From positions 138,086,426-138,150,425 of the forward strand of contig BSWB01000004.1 in the NCBI GenBank assembly GCA_033239125.1: a DNA stretch of 64,000 nt. Direction: 5' to 3'. Each line of letters opens with the position of its first letter. Within the stretch, counting starts at the first letter, position 1. Of this stretch, positions 35,017 to 46,957 are shown piece after piece. A model generated the notes under the pieces. That model ran no database searches, had not been told where the DNA came from, and saw only the letters and a program-made list of their open reading frames with translations. The DNA is from Fagopyrum homotropicum (taxonomy: Eukaryota > Streptophyta > Magnoliopsida > Caryophyllales > Polygonaceae). The position numbers and the translations under genes are program-made.

Positions 35017-38000
35017 ATGATCAATTTATGGATGCTGCGTCCCGTTTCGTTGCGGTCGAGGCCTCTGTCGAAGAGCGGCATGTTTCTCAAGGCGTATTCA
35101 TCTGCAACCGGATTGAAATCGGAATTGGGGGTTTCGATAATTCAAGGTGCTTCTAGAGGAATTGGCCTCGAATTTGTGAGAGATGTTCTTTCTCTTGTAC
35201 TTCTTCTAAGAAATTTGTCTTGTCTTTTCTGTCTGGATCACAGTAGTTTCTTATGTGATCAACTAGATCCCCATTTCAAGTAAGCTTGAATTTCGGTGTG
35301 ACCGGCATTGCATTGTATTGTCAAATAGGCGAGCCAACAATTTTCTTACTGTTTAACAATCTTTAGACTGAACTAGTTAGGATTAGGAGAAAAAGGAAGA
35401 ATTAGAAGATACACATGGAGGAGGTTATGTTAATTGATGCAAAATTTGCTTCTCAAATTGCCTTTGTTTATGACTTCCATTTGATTTAGAGTAATCTCCA
35501 ATTGCAGCTCTTAATAAAAAAATTCTACCAAAGCCGACCAAACAAGTATTATATCTGAACCTTGAAACTTCCTCCAAGTGATTTCGCTCACCACAAGCAG
35601 CAGTCCTGTAAGAGCATTGCAACTAATAGAAGCTTCTATTGTATATAGGGCTGTTTCTGATTTTCCTTTCAAAATTTGAAGTTAAATCTCTGGACTTCTT
35701 TGCCTTTGTTTTCAAAAACACATTTGTGTAGGTGGAACATAGCATAAACATTTAATGGAAACTTATAGTCAGCATTCATTCAACATTTCATTTTCAGTTA
35801 ATGCTTCAGTGACTTTGCCATATGATTTTGAATCGATACGGAAAGAGCTATTTGAAGTTATTTCTTAATGATAGGACTTACTTTTTATGTTCAGGTAAAG
35901 CAACTTCTGGAGAAGGATGACAAAGGGCATGTTGTTGCTACTTGCCGGAATCCAAATCAATCAGTTGGGCTTTTTGATCTGAAAGATCGATTTGCTGAGC
36001 GCCTTAACATTTTAAAGCTGGATGTAACTGATGAGAGTACTATACAGGTAAATTAAATTACTTCTCCGTTATCTGTCTTTTGTTGCCTAATTGAAGGGTT
36101 GAAGCTTAACTTTTCCACTAAGAACCGTTTAACATAAATCAATGTAATATTACTCCGCCTTTTTCATTTGAAGGGTTGTATGTGAACATTTGATGTGTTT
36201 GATATAGGACAACAAATTAGACTCCCCTCCCTCTCCCCTTAGATTCTTAATTCTCATTTCCCATTGAACCTCTCGACTCGCTGTATCTTCATCCTGCCAA
36301 AGTTTTACTGAAAAAAGATTCAAATCAGATAAATTTATTTATAAGACAGCTCATGTTTCGAAAACATAGGATCAAACCTCTCTTCTGCTGAAGTCTCGCC
36401 TTCATCATCTTCAGTTTCATTAACTTCATTTCTTCTTCATGAATGGTTATTTTCTCTGGTAGCATGTGGTCATCACTACTACTCGGTACATCCTCCTATC
36501 TGGAGGGAGTGTGTAAAATAATTTCTCTTTCTTGATTTTTTTTGTCTAATCACGAAAAATCGATGAACACTTAGATTTTTTTTTTGAAAGAATTGGGTTA
36601 AATAGGCTCTTTTTTATAGGCTTTTGTTCTGTAGACTCCTCTAGTTTTACCCCATATATAAGTCTCCCCTAGATTAAAGAATTGAGTTAAACAGGGGTAT
36701 ATTTACTAAATGAATTTATGCTATGGGTACTCTTACTAGAGTAATTGTGGTAAAAGGTCTACTTAGCCATTTTACCCATTTTTTTCACCCTCAAGTAAAG
36801 TTGTTACCCATTTAGTGGCAGTGAGATTGATATATGTTACAAGAGCAAATTCCCAACGTGATCTCTGAGACATCAAAATTGATTAAATTATGGCTAATAG
36901 TTTTTATAAGAAGAGTATTTCGTCTAACTCCCCCTTTTTACCTTGTTCACTTAACAAAATCATCCGAAATAGTATATGCAATCATCAACTTGCTTTCCTT
37001 TTTTATTCCATCTTTCTACTCTATGCGTGCCACCGCATCAGTTGAAGTACAAACCAATCTGTTCCATCTTTTTCCTATAGGGTTTTTTTGTCAAGTTTTA
37101 TAGTGCAAATAAATTTCTTTTATTGAATTGTTATTTTCCCATCTCCTTTGAACCCTTGCTACCAATAACCCTTATGGCTTTATTTTCAATTATCATGCGA
37201 ACTACCTTGCTCACTTAAGTTGATATTACGTTTCATATGTTAGATTGATATCAAACTTGGTTGTCATACAAGGAGGTCATTTTGTCCTCTTCGATCTATT
37301 CTTGCATTTTGCTAATAAAGTACTCATCTTTCTACATTAGTCCTTGTAAGTCTTTCATATTGCTTATCAGCTGTCTTCTTTGCTTATCCTTTGGCACTTT
37401 TTAGCCTGTTCAAGTTGTTTTCTCTTGACTCGTTATCATTTAGACTTGTAGTTGTTATCTCTTTGCACCATGTTTTATCCCGACTTCTTCCTTCATAATC
37501 TCTAGAATTTGCATCAATAATTTCAAGTTCCAGTCTGCTCCTTGTAATGTTTACTTGACTATCTAAGAGTAATATTTCAGGAAGCTGCGGAATCCATAAG
37601 AGAACGGTATGGGTATCTGAATCTTCTTGTTAATACATCTGGAATTTTGTCCATACCAGATGTAATGCAACCAGGTATAAAACATCATGCTGTTTCCTAT
37701 CTTTAATTGACAATGTGCTAAGACGATATGGGAAGTTGCCAAGAGGTAGTAACTTATTCGGTTATTTGGACCCATTCTGCAGAAACAACATTGACCAAGT
37801 TGCAGAAATCAGCCTTGATGATGGCTTATGAGGTCAATGCAGTTGGTCCAATCCTGGTGATCAAGGTATATTATATTGCTTACTTCTAAAACTTTTACTC
37901 AGGATGGCCATTATTACAGAAGAAGAGATCTACATCTATGATGATTCTAGAGTAATTAAGGTATAGGCTTTATATGCCTTTAGGCAACACTTTTTCCTTG

Positions 38001-39112
38001 ATTCGAATAGTGATGAAGTATAGAAACTTCTATACGCTGGACCCAGAAAGGGCTTGAGAGGTCCGTTGCTGCAGTTCTACCTTTAGGGCCCGTTTGGTTT
38101 TAACTCCGGAAAGGGAAACGAATTTAGTCCATATATATACCCTCGTTCATGAAATTTTTTGGATTCATTCCTTGTGGTTTAAAGTAATTGTAGTAGAATT
38201 GCTTAGTTTTGATACCCTATAGGGAAATAAAAAGGGGGAACAAGTGCATTTTGCATGAAACCACAAAAAATGATTCCAAAAAATTTCATAAACAAGGGTA
38301 CACATATGAACCGGATACATTTACATTCTGTTTCCGTTTCCGGAGTTACAAACAAACAAACGGGGGCTTAATGTCCTTGGAAACTTTTTCACTTTTTCTT
38401 AGTGATTTCAAGTGAGGGAGTAATTAATGCATTTTGAAACCCTATAGAGAAACAAAGTGATGCAAAGAAAAAATTTGTGTATTGAGAATTGTGGAGCCTC
38501 TTTAAGCGATTATTTTCACAAATGAACAGTCGCCCCCTAAATTTTTTGTGCTATCAGCATATGTGGCCTCTTCTAAAGGCTGGAGGAGGTGTTGCAACTG
38601 AAAGGGATGTTGCAGTCGTGGCGAATTTGAGTGCCAGAGTGGGATCTATTGGTGATAATCGCTTGGGAGGATGGCATTCATATAGAGCTTCAAAGACAGC
38701 ACTGAATCAGTGTATGCTTTTATCACATACAATTACATTTATTATCTTTTTTTGGGAGCATGCAATTCAAAAGGTAAACTAGAAGTAACAATAAGCTTTA
38801 GAGGCCTTGCTTTAAGTATACAAACCCTGAATTCATGTTTATATGCATAAGGTAACTTGTTTTTTTTTCTATGCAGTGACCAAAACAGTATCAGTTGAAA
38901 TTGGACGTAAGAAAGATCCAGTCATCTGCCTCTTACTGCACCCAGGAACGGTGAACACAGATCTTTCTAGGCCGTTCCAAAGAAACGTTCCTGACGGCAA
39001 GCTTTTCACTACAGAATTCTCTGTGCAGAGGCTACTTAGCATCATCAATGGTGCCACTGTCCAGGACAATGGTAAATTTTTTGCTTGGGACGGTCAGGAA
39101 ATTCCTTGGTAA
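35017..39112 (+). CDS. Short-chain dehydrogenase/reductase, C-factor-like (6 exons, 292 aa)
   Basis: Exons: 35017-35175, 35895-36047, 37581-37674, 37783-37865, 38558-38711 and 38877-39112. The protein is an NAD(P)-dependent oxidoreductase of the SDR superfamily with unknown substrate. The Ser/Arg-rich N-terminus could be a plastid or mitochondrial transit peptide. The Rossmann nucleotide loop is QGASRGIG (from about residue 43). Next are LKLDVTDES (the usual acidic turn) and VNAVGPILVIKHMWPLL. The catalytic set is Ser188 in NLSARVG, Tyr205 and Lys209 in YRASK. The C-terminal LLHPGTVNTDLSRPF resembles bacterial C-factor and plant orthologues. The start is the first ATG of the open frame; Met at 35032 is an alternative. 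Introns 2 and 4 contain MITEs. The stop is 24 bp from the stop of the opposing RUS4-like gene. Confidence 0.88.
36590..36785. mobile_element. MITE-like insertion in intron 2 of the SDR gene
   Basis: The ends GGGTTAAATAGGCTCTTTTT and TAAAAGGTCTACTTAGCCA are roughly inverted. The middle has GGGGTATATTTACTAAATG, shared in style with the 27889 MITE family. It is diverged, and no clear target duplication was found. Confidence 0.45.
38088..38370. mobile_element. hAT-type MITE in intron 4 of the SDR gene
   Basis: The start GGCCCGTTTGGTTTTAACTC and end GAGTTACAAACAAACAAACG are inverted repeats. A second inner inverted pair is ATGAAATTTTTTGGA / TCCAAAAAATTTCAT. The whole insertion can fold back on itself. 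The duplication of the target was not clear. Confidence 0.65.
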
Positions 39113-39136
39113 ATTGTCGAAAAATGTGCGAGAGAA
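39113..39136. other. 24-bp space between two converging stop codons
   Basis: The SDR stop TAA (39110-39112, plus) and the RUS4-like stop (39137-39139, minus) are separated by only 24 bp. The two 3' UTRs must overlap each other and probably reach into the opposite coding sequence. Confidence 0.85.
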
Positions 39137-42100
39137 TCAGTTGGTAGTTATTTCTTCAATATACGGCTCTTTGGGAACCTTGAGTGTGATATCGTGTGCA
39201 TCCCATCCAGCTGCTGCTAACTGGTCTAGGAAATCGTCGAAAGTTTCAGACAAACGTAACAAGCTCTGCTCTATGAGTTCCATGGCATTCTCCAAGCTGT
39301 CCCGGTTCTCGTAGATCCAGTAAGATTGCCATATGCTTCTCAGGACCGAATTGCTGGTTGCACCTTGCTGTTAAAGACATGACTCATCAAAGTTTGTTTT
39401 GAGAAAAATATGCTCAAAGCTATATTGTCGTACCTTAAACGAAACCAAAATATTTAAGTCTCCATTTAGCAGGATATGCACTGTGAGGATGTAACTCTCC
39501 ATGACATATAGCTTAAGAAGTCTTGTTAGCTGTTCCAAGAAGCAATATGATCAGATTTTGCTAAATGATATGATTATGCCTAGTATATCAGCGGCTAAGA
39601 CAAATTACAACAATAAAGGGCATAAGGTACATTCCCAGTACATGAACCCGAAGTCGACCCGTAACCCACACATCTATTCAAACTGTAGAACCAATACCTT
39701 GAGAGACGAACCCTTGGAGCCAAGCATCTCCTCCAAGGAGGCACCAAATATAATTCGAGGCTTCAGGAATCTCTGCCATGACAAAATACTTTCTTCTTGA
39801 TTGCATTCCCGACATCCTGAGATAAATGATATCATCTTATCAGATAAATAGCTCTAACTAACTAAATCAGTGAAGGCAGGGTGATAACATACCAGGGACT
39901 AAACTATACAGTACATGTGATTTTGCCAGTATTCGAGCACGCTTTAAATTTATCTGCAAGGGAAGTGAAAAATCAGGAACACAAGATTAAACAAGGAAAT
40001 TGAACCTTAACATATTCTAAGTTCTCACCGTCTTGAACTGCAGAACTGACAGAGACTGATACCGTAACCAGAGGTGTACAAGGCGCATGCTTAACCATGT
40101 TGACGCCAAAACCGGAAAGGATGTTACTAGGCCTGGTCTATCCTGTAACCATCAAAGAATCATAAAACATATTCAAGACCTGAAAATTGTTAGATCCGAG
40201 CGTGTTTGGTAGAACGTATGAGGTAGCGTGTGTAGAAGTTGTGTTTGGCATGATACTATTAAGTGTTCCATCTACAGATAAATGAAGTGTTTGAGATCAC
40301 TATATAAAAACTCGGTTTATAACATACTACCTAAACTGCTCGACACACCAAAACACGCCTGAAATCTCAGAACAGCTTGTAATGGAGTTTACCAGGAATA
40401 GTACTCCGAGAGCTAGCCCAAGAAGCTGAGCGCTTACCTCCCAAACCTCTTCCTGTGACAGAAAAAGAAATTTTATAAAAATCCAAAAGAAGTTAAAATA
40501 ATTTATCAACGGCTAACTTAATTTGAAAGTGACCTAGAAATTCAAATTTGACTTTTTCTCCCAAAGTTGAGTAGAGACCTTAGCTGCTACATCACCCAGG
40601 TTTCCTGTGATTGCAAAGTGGTTTTGAATCACTCTGAAAGATGGATCTTTCAGTCCTCTGGCAGTAGCCTGTCCAAACAATTACATACTTGAAATGCCCC
40701 GGAGTTGACAACTAATAATAAAACACAGAAGAGCTAAACTCTTGAGAAATCAACATAAATTAATCAGGATCAGCTACAGATAGTTGACCATAATCATTAG
40801 CATTCCATTTATATCCTTCTAGAGTATAACCACAGGTAAGATACGTTATGGATGGAGTATTCAGATGGTTTAACTATATTACCTTTGCAAGATTTCCAAG
40901 AGATGCCAGAGGTAGGAAATAGGCTGGATATAATTGGGTGCTGAGATCAAATATGCTGCACAATTATGTCATCTGTTAGATGAGATGTAAGCAAACTTAA
41001 TCAACAAAATTTAATCTGCACGAAGAAAGATCAGATGTAACAAACCTTCCAGCACTACCTATGAAATCTGCATACATTCGCCACTGTTTTGGGTCATCGT
41101 CAAATAGACTTCCAAACCGCCCACCTGAAAAACATAGGAACATTATTGGTAACATTCAGGTGAGGAGAATCCTTTCATTGCTTTATCTTCCTCCAGAATT
41201 CCAGACCAATGATTAACCGTCCAACAGCTCCAATGCCATCCTTTGACACCCACCTACGCAAACCGAAAAAAGTTGTAATTTAGTATCACAATATATATTA
41301 TATCTCCTATCATCACCAATGCCCAACAATGAACATAAATTGTTTCAACAGAAACATGGAATCTTTAGAATTAATTTATAACAAATTAACAACATGTAGA
41401 TCATTTGAGTAGAAGGCATGAGCAATCACCTTATTGCAGCAGTAGATGCAGCAGTAGCAGTTCCTGAAAAAGATCCAATTCCAACAGCCTGTACTGTAGA
41501 TGAGTTTAGAAGAGAACTCATAGCGAAGAAGCAATTTAGAGAACTAAAAAAGAAAGGGAAAATAGGGACGCATTTAGACAAGAAAGATTGAGTTTCACAA
41601 AAAAGAACTTTTTGTGTGTCTTGTTAAGACTAGAAAAATTCGTCAATAATGTTAGCATGGTGGATAAGTTTAGGAAGTGCATTAACTTCAAACACTCTAG
41701 TTTGTACATGAAGAATGCAAGATATGCACTTTATTCTGTCAATCTATGCACACAATTTCGGGGAGTAAAAGTATGAACCTAAAAGTGCATACACTTTTTT
41801 CTACTCTAATTTTTGACTTCATATAGTCAAACTATGCACATGAATTTTTGGGGAGTGAAAACCATGCATGGGAATGTGCATACCTTTTCCCTCTAATTAT
41901 GCACTTGAAGAAGACAAGATGTGTACATTACTCTGTCAAACTATGCCACAATTTTTTTCCCCACACTTAATAATAGACACAAAATGTGCACTTTATCATG
42001 TCAAACTTTGCACACGAATTTGTTTGTTTAAACTTAACAATGAACACAAACATTTTGTCCACGTTAATTCCTGATTCCTTCTCATTTCTCACATTAAGAC

Positions 42101-43569
42101 TTGCTTCTTGTTCGAAAACATTCCAGAAAAAATATCCAACTGTCATAAATTCAGACAATAATAGGAACCTTTTATGAGAAAAATATAAATTGGCACTAGT
42201 TACAATGAGAGTAGTAGGGTACTTAAAAATGCTGACATGCCTTTAAGAGGCTTGAAGTGACCAAGGTGTGGCAGATCCAAGCAGTTACATTTGTAGGGAA
42301 CTGCCATAACATGTATTCCAAGTAATCATCAGAAACTGACCCTGTATAGAACAATGGAAGAAGTTTGCAGCAAATGAAGGGTCAAAGAAGAAAAAGGTTA
42401 ACATAAGTTTCAGACTGTTGCATAAACAAGCATGATGTTTTGAATCATCTAGATATATTCACCTGGGAAGCTATCTGGTAATACAAAATCCTTAACAGTA
42501 TTCGGAAGCCATGTGACTATGGTGTTTGAATCTGGATCCTGTGTCTTCTGATTACCATGAAGCTGTTGTTGTTCAAGAACGGTGTGTATGCTTTTTCCAT
42601 TCAAGAAGTACCTGGTTCCATCATCAGCATAAGAAAATTAATACAATATTTTATTTCAGTTTTATATTTTATAATAAAGCATTAAAGCTGTTACTGATTT
42701 TAGGTGATCAGGGATTTACATATTACCATTGCAAACTTGATCTCCTACAATGTGAGTTGGGTTTGTGGAGTGCACACTCAGGTATTGATATCAGAGTTGA
42801 TTTCGAGAAGATTTGAGAAAACCTACAGCCTAAAAAGTGCATTGGTTGGAAGTAAGTGTTATTCACGGACTAATTATACAGTAAAAACTGCTTTTCTGGT
42901 GCAATTTTAGTTGATGTTGGGTGGGAGGTTAATTATTAACTTACGTAGGGTGTGTATCTTGGGCTTGTTATAGAACTATCAAGCAAATTTAGTTTATGAC
43001 TGCTTGAACTTATAAGCTAACTTCACTTAGTTCGTATTACCACTGTTCAGTAGCAACAAAGTACCCTCTGAGATCTATCTCAACAGAATCTCATGAACTC
43101 AAACGTTTCCGTCAAAGATATCAGCAAAAAGCATAGATGAGGGAAGTCATATTCCTAGGTATCAATAGATATCATGGTTTTAGTAAAGCAATTCGATATT
43201 AAAGGTACAATCAATAGATAGAAATTCTAAATTTCTTTTGAAGTGAATTGTCATTTATCAAACAGGCCGGAATGAGCTCAATTCCAACTGACTATGTCTA
43301 ACATATATTATCCGATCAAAGCAGTAAACTACAAACGAGCAGCTAGTACATCCATATCCGATACTGGACTTAAACCTAACTAAGCCGAATTTTACTGAAT
43401 AAAAGATATAGTCAGTGAAGGAGGTAGAGATAGACCTTTTGGAGGTTCCATTGGTGTACCTTTCCACCACAACCGCCTGGGGAGAACCTTCACTTCTGCA
43501 GGAAAACAGGTAAATCAGATACGCTATTCTCTTTTGGTGAAGAGAGGAAGAGCGAGGGAGAGAACTCAT
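39137..43569 (-). CDS. RUS4: RUS4-like protein, root-UVB-sensitive family (DUF647), 14 exons
   Basis: Exons in transcript order: 43436-43569, 42463-42611, 42241-42341, 41430-41488, 41207-41253, 41046-41124, 40883-40955, 40579-40668, 40393-40452, 40029-40142, 39893-39953, 39698-39816, 39434-39529 and 39137-39367. These give 470 aa from the chosen ATG. Diagnostic blocks are AVVVERYTNGTSKR, VSDDYLEYMLWQFPTNVTAW, FGSLFDDDPKQWRMYADFIG, QLYPAYFLPLASLGNLAKA, DPSFRVIQNHFAITGNLGD and RLVHLWLRYQSLSVL. The RUS family is plant-wide; RUS1/RUS2 act in UV-B and vitamin B6 responses, and RUS4 has been tied to anther development. The N-terminus is uncertain. The open frame starts at 43569 with an upstream stop, but a better transit-peptide-like stretch (PYRSSKWRSTNRCFASPP) is in another frame at 43520-43702. 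The intron after exon 3 starts GC, not GT. Confidence 0.88.
41560..42180. repeat. Degenerate repeats in an intron of the RUS4-like gene
   Basis: The phrase GTCAAACTATGCACA(C/T)GAATTT and variants recur four times at intervals of roughly 90-120 bp (about 41740, 41826, 41936, 42000), each near a word like TGTGCACTTTAT. They are intron filler of unknown origin. Confidence 0.55.
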
Positions 43570-43702
43570 TGTTAGCAGAATTGAAAGTCACTGAGCGTTG
43601 AGGATCTGGTGGGGAAGCAAAGCAGCGATTTGTCGATCGCCATTTTGAAGATCTGTAGGGAACAGGTGAAGAGGGTGTGTAGAGTTGAACGCTACCAGGC
43701 AT
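43520..43702 (-). other. Possible alternative N-terminus of the RUS4-like protein (frame-shifted)
   Basis: The frame starting MPGSVQLYTPSSPVPYRSSK and running through SVTFNSANNEF to SVSDLPVFLQK is Ser/Arg/Pro-rich like a chloroplast transit peptide. It ends in a stop one frame away from the conserved exon 1. A one-base indel, an unspotted intron or a sequencing error near 43500-43560 would join it to the gene. I cannot tell which. Confidence 0.4.
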
Positions 43703-43969
43703 CTTTCCTACATACAAATAAGAATTATACAAGTCTCTTCACCCTCTTGGCTTGGTACGCCTCTTATCCTTGGTTTTTCAAAGGTCTTATACACACCGCT
43801 AGTGGCACACACCTTAAGAGCACAAAGTGTTTTTTATATATAAAAAGGAAAAAACACAAGACAACAATAGACAATCTTATGAATATGATATATTATAAAG
43901 AGAAGTACATGACTAATTGTCAAACAACCAAAAGCAGTCACAAAATCTTTGGAAGATCGCTTTTGAGTG

Positions 43970-44165
43970 ATTCAATTTTGCTCACCTTCCACTTTGAGGG
44001 TGATATTACTCACCAATAGAAATACCTTATCATCATTGTTTTTTATTTTTAAAAAAGAAATAAAAAATTAATTATATTTAGCTTTATTAAAAACAATGAT
44101 GATGAGTGATTTCTATTAATGGATAATATCACCCCCTCAAAGTGGAGGGTAAGCAAAATTGAATC
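43970..44165. mobile_element. MITE, 196 bp, near-palindromic, 12-bp TSD
   Basis: CGCTTTTGAGTG lies on both sides (43958-43969 and 44166-44177). The arms of about 70 bp begin ATTCAATTTTGCTCACC and end GGTAAGCAAAATTGAAT, and carry matching CATCATTGTTTTT near the loop. The element folds into a long, nearly perfect hairpin. Confidence 0.85.
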
Positions 44166-44177
44166 CGCTTTTGAGTG

Positions 44178-45725
44178 TTCTGAATACGATCACTTGTCCA
44201 TAATTTTCTAAATGAAAAAAGTTTAACTCATCATTAAAAAAAAACTGCATTTATCGAGACGAACATCTATCAAAACGATAATATTTCATGATTCATAAGA
44301 CATAGTCGAGATGGTAGATTTGGTGATGAACGGAAGGGGGAAAAAATTCCCAAAAACAATAGTCCTAATTTTTTTATTTTCAAGGTTTTTTTTCAATTTC
44401 TTTTTTTTCCTTTCATTTTGTTAACTATTGTTTGTTAACTATTGGTTAAAAAAATCTCAAATTTGGGGACGGGTATGAAAATAGGGGTATACGCCCCGCT
44501 CCCCGATCCGATTCGAACCTGTTGCAGAATCCGACGAGAAACCCCAAATAAACAAAGTTGTATTTTCCTTAAACTTTCATTGTAGTTTCAAGTTTAATCG
44601 AAATTTAATTCAACAATTGTGTTTTAAATTCAAAAACTGTCGATGATTACTAAAATTTCAAACTATATACTTTAAGAATTAAGAATATCGTACTCATTCC
44701 TACAATCCTACTTGCACAAAATGTATTTTGAAAATATATTTTAAGTTCAAATATTTGTATGACAATTATATGTGTAAATTGTGCTAATACTAACTTATAT
44801 TAATTTGGTTTTTTGATCATACGAGGATAACAACACCCTAAGAAATTCTTGAATATGTTGTAAGTCATAAACGTCAAATCACGATGATCAAATGCATGTC
44901 ACACTATATCTGTATTTTTTATGTGTCGTAGTCTCTAGATTCGTGTTTTGACGGTGCAACTTAAATTCTAAAACCATAAAATTACAATGATAAAATAATA
45001 TAACACTTTATCATGAGACCGTAATCTAAATGTTAGTAAGAGAATTTGCATATAACGTAAAGACAATCAGACAAGTGAAGAATGGAAGTAGAAAAAACGT
45101 ATGACCTAACTCCATGAGTCTTATACTTGTTGAAAAATTGACCAAAAAATTACTCAAACTAAATCATATATGGATGAATAAAGAAAATGCCAATGACGAT
45201 AAAACTAACTATAACAAGAACACTCAGAAAAGGCAAAAATAAAATTGTTATAGTTTGGAATGAAGGTGGACAATTGTTCACGCTTCTGAGTTAGCCAATA
45301 ACGATGATACCAACAGTAAAGTGTGTGACGTTGATGGCCTCATCCGAACCGTTAATGTCGATGCTTTACTAAATGATGTTAAATACCTTATTCGAAAGAA
45401 TGTCTTAGATCGGTAGGCTTTTAAAAAATATTTCACCTAATCTTTTTACCTTTATATATAAAAAAAAAAGGTGTCAAGTGTTTCCAGATACATTTTTGCA
45501 ATTTGTCCCTCCAAAATTTGAATAATGTTGGAGAGAAATGCGGTGTTTTCCTTTCTATCACAACAAATTTGTTAAATTATCATCGCAAATTATTTAGCAA
45601 CTGGATCGCCTTATCCCTCCACACATTTTCTTCAATCAAAATTCAAAACTGATGATCAAATTTCGAGATTCTTCAATTGCGCATCGATTCATCGATCCTT
45701 ATCCCGCCCTCACTCCGTCCCAAAT
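44178..45725. other. Spacer and 5' region of the ROH1-like gene
   Basis: The sequence to about 45400 is AT-rich with no gene found. At 45450-45475 TATATATAAAAAAAAAAGG could supply the TATA box. The last 100 bases before the ATG at 45726 are richer in C, as expected of a leader. Confidence 0.35.
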
Positions 45726-46957
45726 ATGTCCGGAGGCGATTATCAAATCATACCTCTACAAACCATCGGCCGTACCATCCTCAGCCTCCGGCCTCTTGAT
45801 CACGACCATAACGGCCGCCAAGCCGAGGCCGCAGCGGCCGAGCTCGAAGCCTTCCAAAAGCAGGTAACCGAGTTTTTCGTCGCCATTTCTTCTTCGTCCC
45901 CCGAGGAGCTTTTGTCAGTTCCATGGCTTCGAAGTCTTCTCGAGATCTTCGTTCTCTGCCAAGAGGATTTTCGGATCCTGCTTCTCAATAACAAATCAAT
46001 CCTCGCCAAGCCAGCCATGGAGAAGATCATTGACGAGTACTACGATCGGAGTATCAAAGCGCTTGACGTTTGCAATGCTATCAGAGACGGCATCGAGCAG
46101 ATCCGGCAATGGCAGATTCTGATCGAGATTGTGTTTAATTCTATTGATAATTCCGGGAAGAAGAGTAGCATAGGAGAAGGTCAGATTCGACGCGCCAAGA
46201 AGGCTCTGGATGATCTCGCCGCCGGGATATCAGGCGACAAAGGATCCCGTAGAAACAAGTAGGGATATTCAAATTACCAGTTTTTGTGTTTTGATTTATG
46301 GATTTGAATTTGTTAAAGTGAAACAGATCATTGGGGAGAAATCAGTCGAAGAATATGAACAAATCACTGTCATGGAGCGTATCAGGGAGTTGGTCGGCAT
46401 CGAAGCAACTCCAAGCAATGGCGTACAACTTATCGGCACCGAAAGGCAACGATCTAAGCACAACACACGGGCTTACAACGGCTATTTACACAATGAATTG
46501 CGTCCTCTTCATCGTGATGTGGAGTTTAGTTGCTGCAATTCCTTGCCAAGACCGCGGCCTTCAAAGCCACATCTCGATCTCACGGCAATTCGGATGGTCT
46601 GCTCCGATCTCGTCGATCCACGACAAGATTGCGGAGGAGAGCAAGAGGAGGGAGAAGAAGAATAGCGTTGTTGGATTGTTGAAGGAGATTAACGCAGTGG
46701 AGAAGTGGGTGAGTCAGATGATCGGGATTGTGGAGTCGTTAGAGTTTCCTCTTACATCGGAGAAGGAGGGAGAGTTGAGGAGCAAAGTGCAAGAGGTGCA
46801 GGAGGTTTTTGAGGTGTTCAATGGAGGATTGGAGCCGTTGGAACGCCAGGTTCGACAAGTGTTTCATATGATTGTGAGGAGTAGGATCCAAGGGCTTGAT
46901 TGTTTCTCGAGAAGTGGTAAGCACAAGAAGCAACCTGATTTTCAACTTCTTGATTAG
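45726..46957 (+). CDS. ROH1/BPS1-like protein, DUF793 (2 exons, 387 aa)
   Basis: Exons are 45726-46258 and 46327-46957. The intron (AA/GTAGGG ... AACAG/ATC) is needed, because the first frame meets a stop two bases into it. N-terminal blocks are LEAFQKQVTEFF, VPWLRSLLEIFVLCQEDFR, DRSIKALDVCNAIRDGIEQI and GQIRRAKKALDDL. After the intron come SWSVSGSWSASKQLQAM, a hydrophobic segment at about residues 231-250 (VLFIVMWSLVAAIPC), and C-terminal LERQVRQVFHMIVRSR. This order matches ROH1 of Arabidopsis, which binds exocyst subunit EXO70C and is implicated in seed-coat mucilage, and the related BPS1 proteins. A membrane-linked role in secretion is inferred. Confidence 0.88.
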
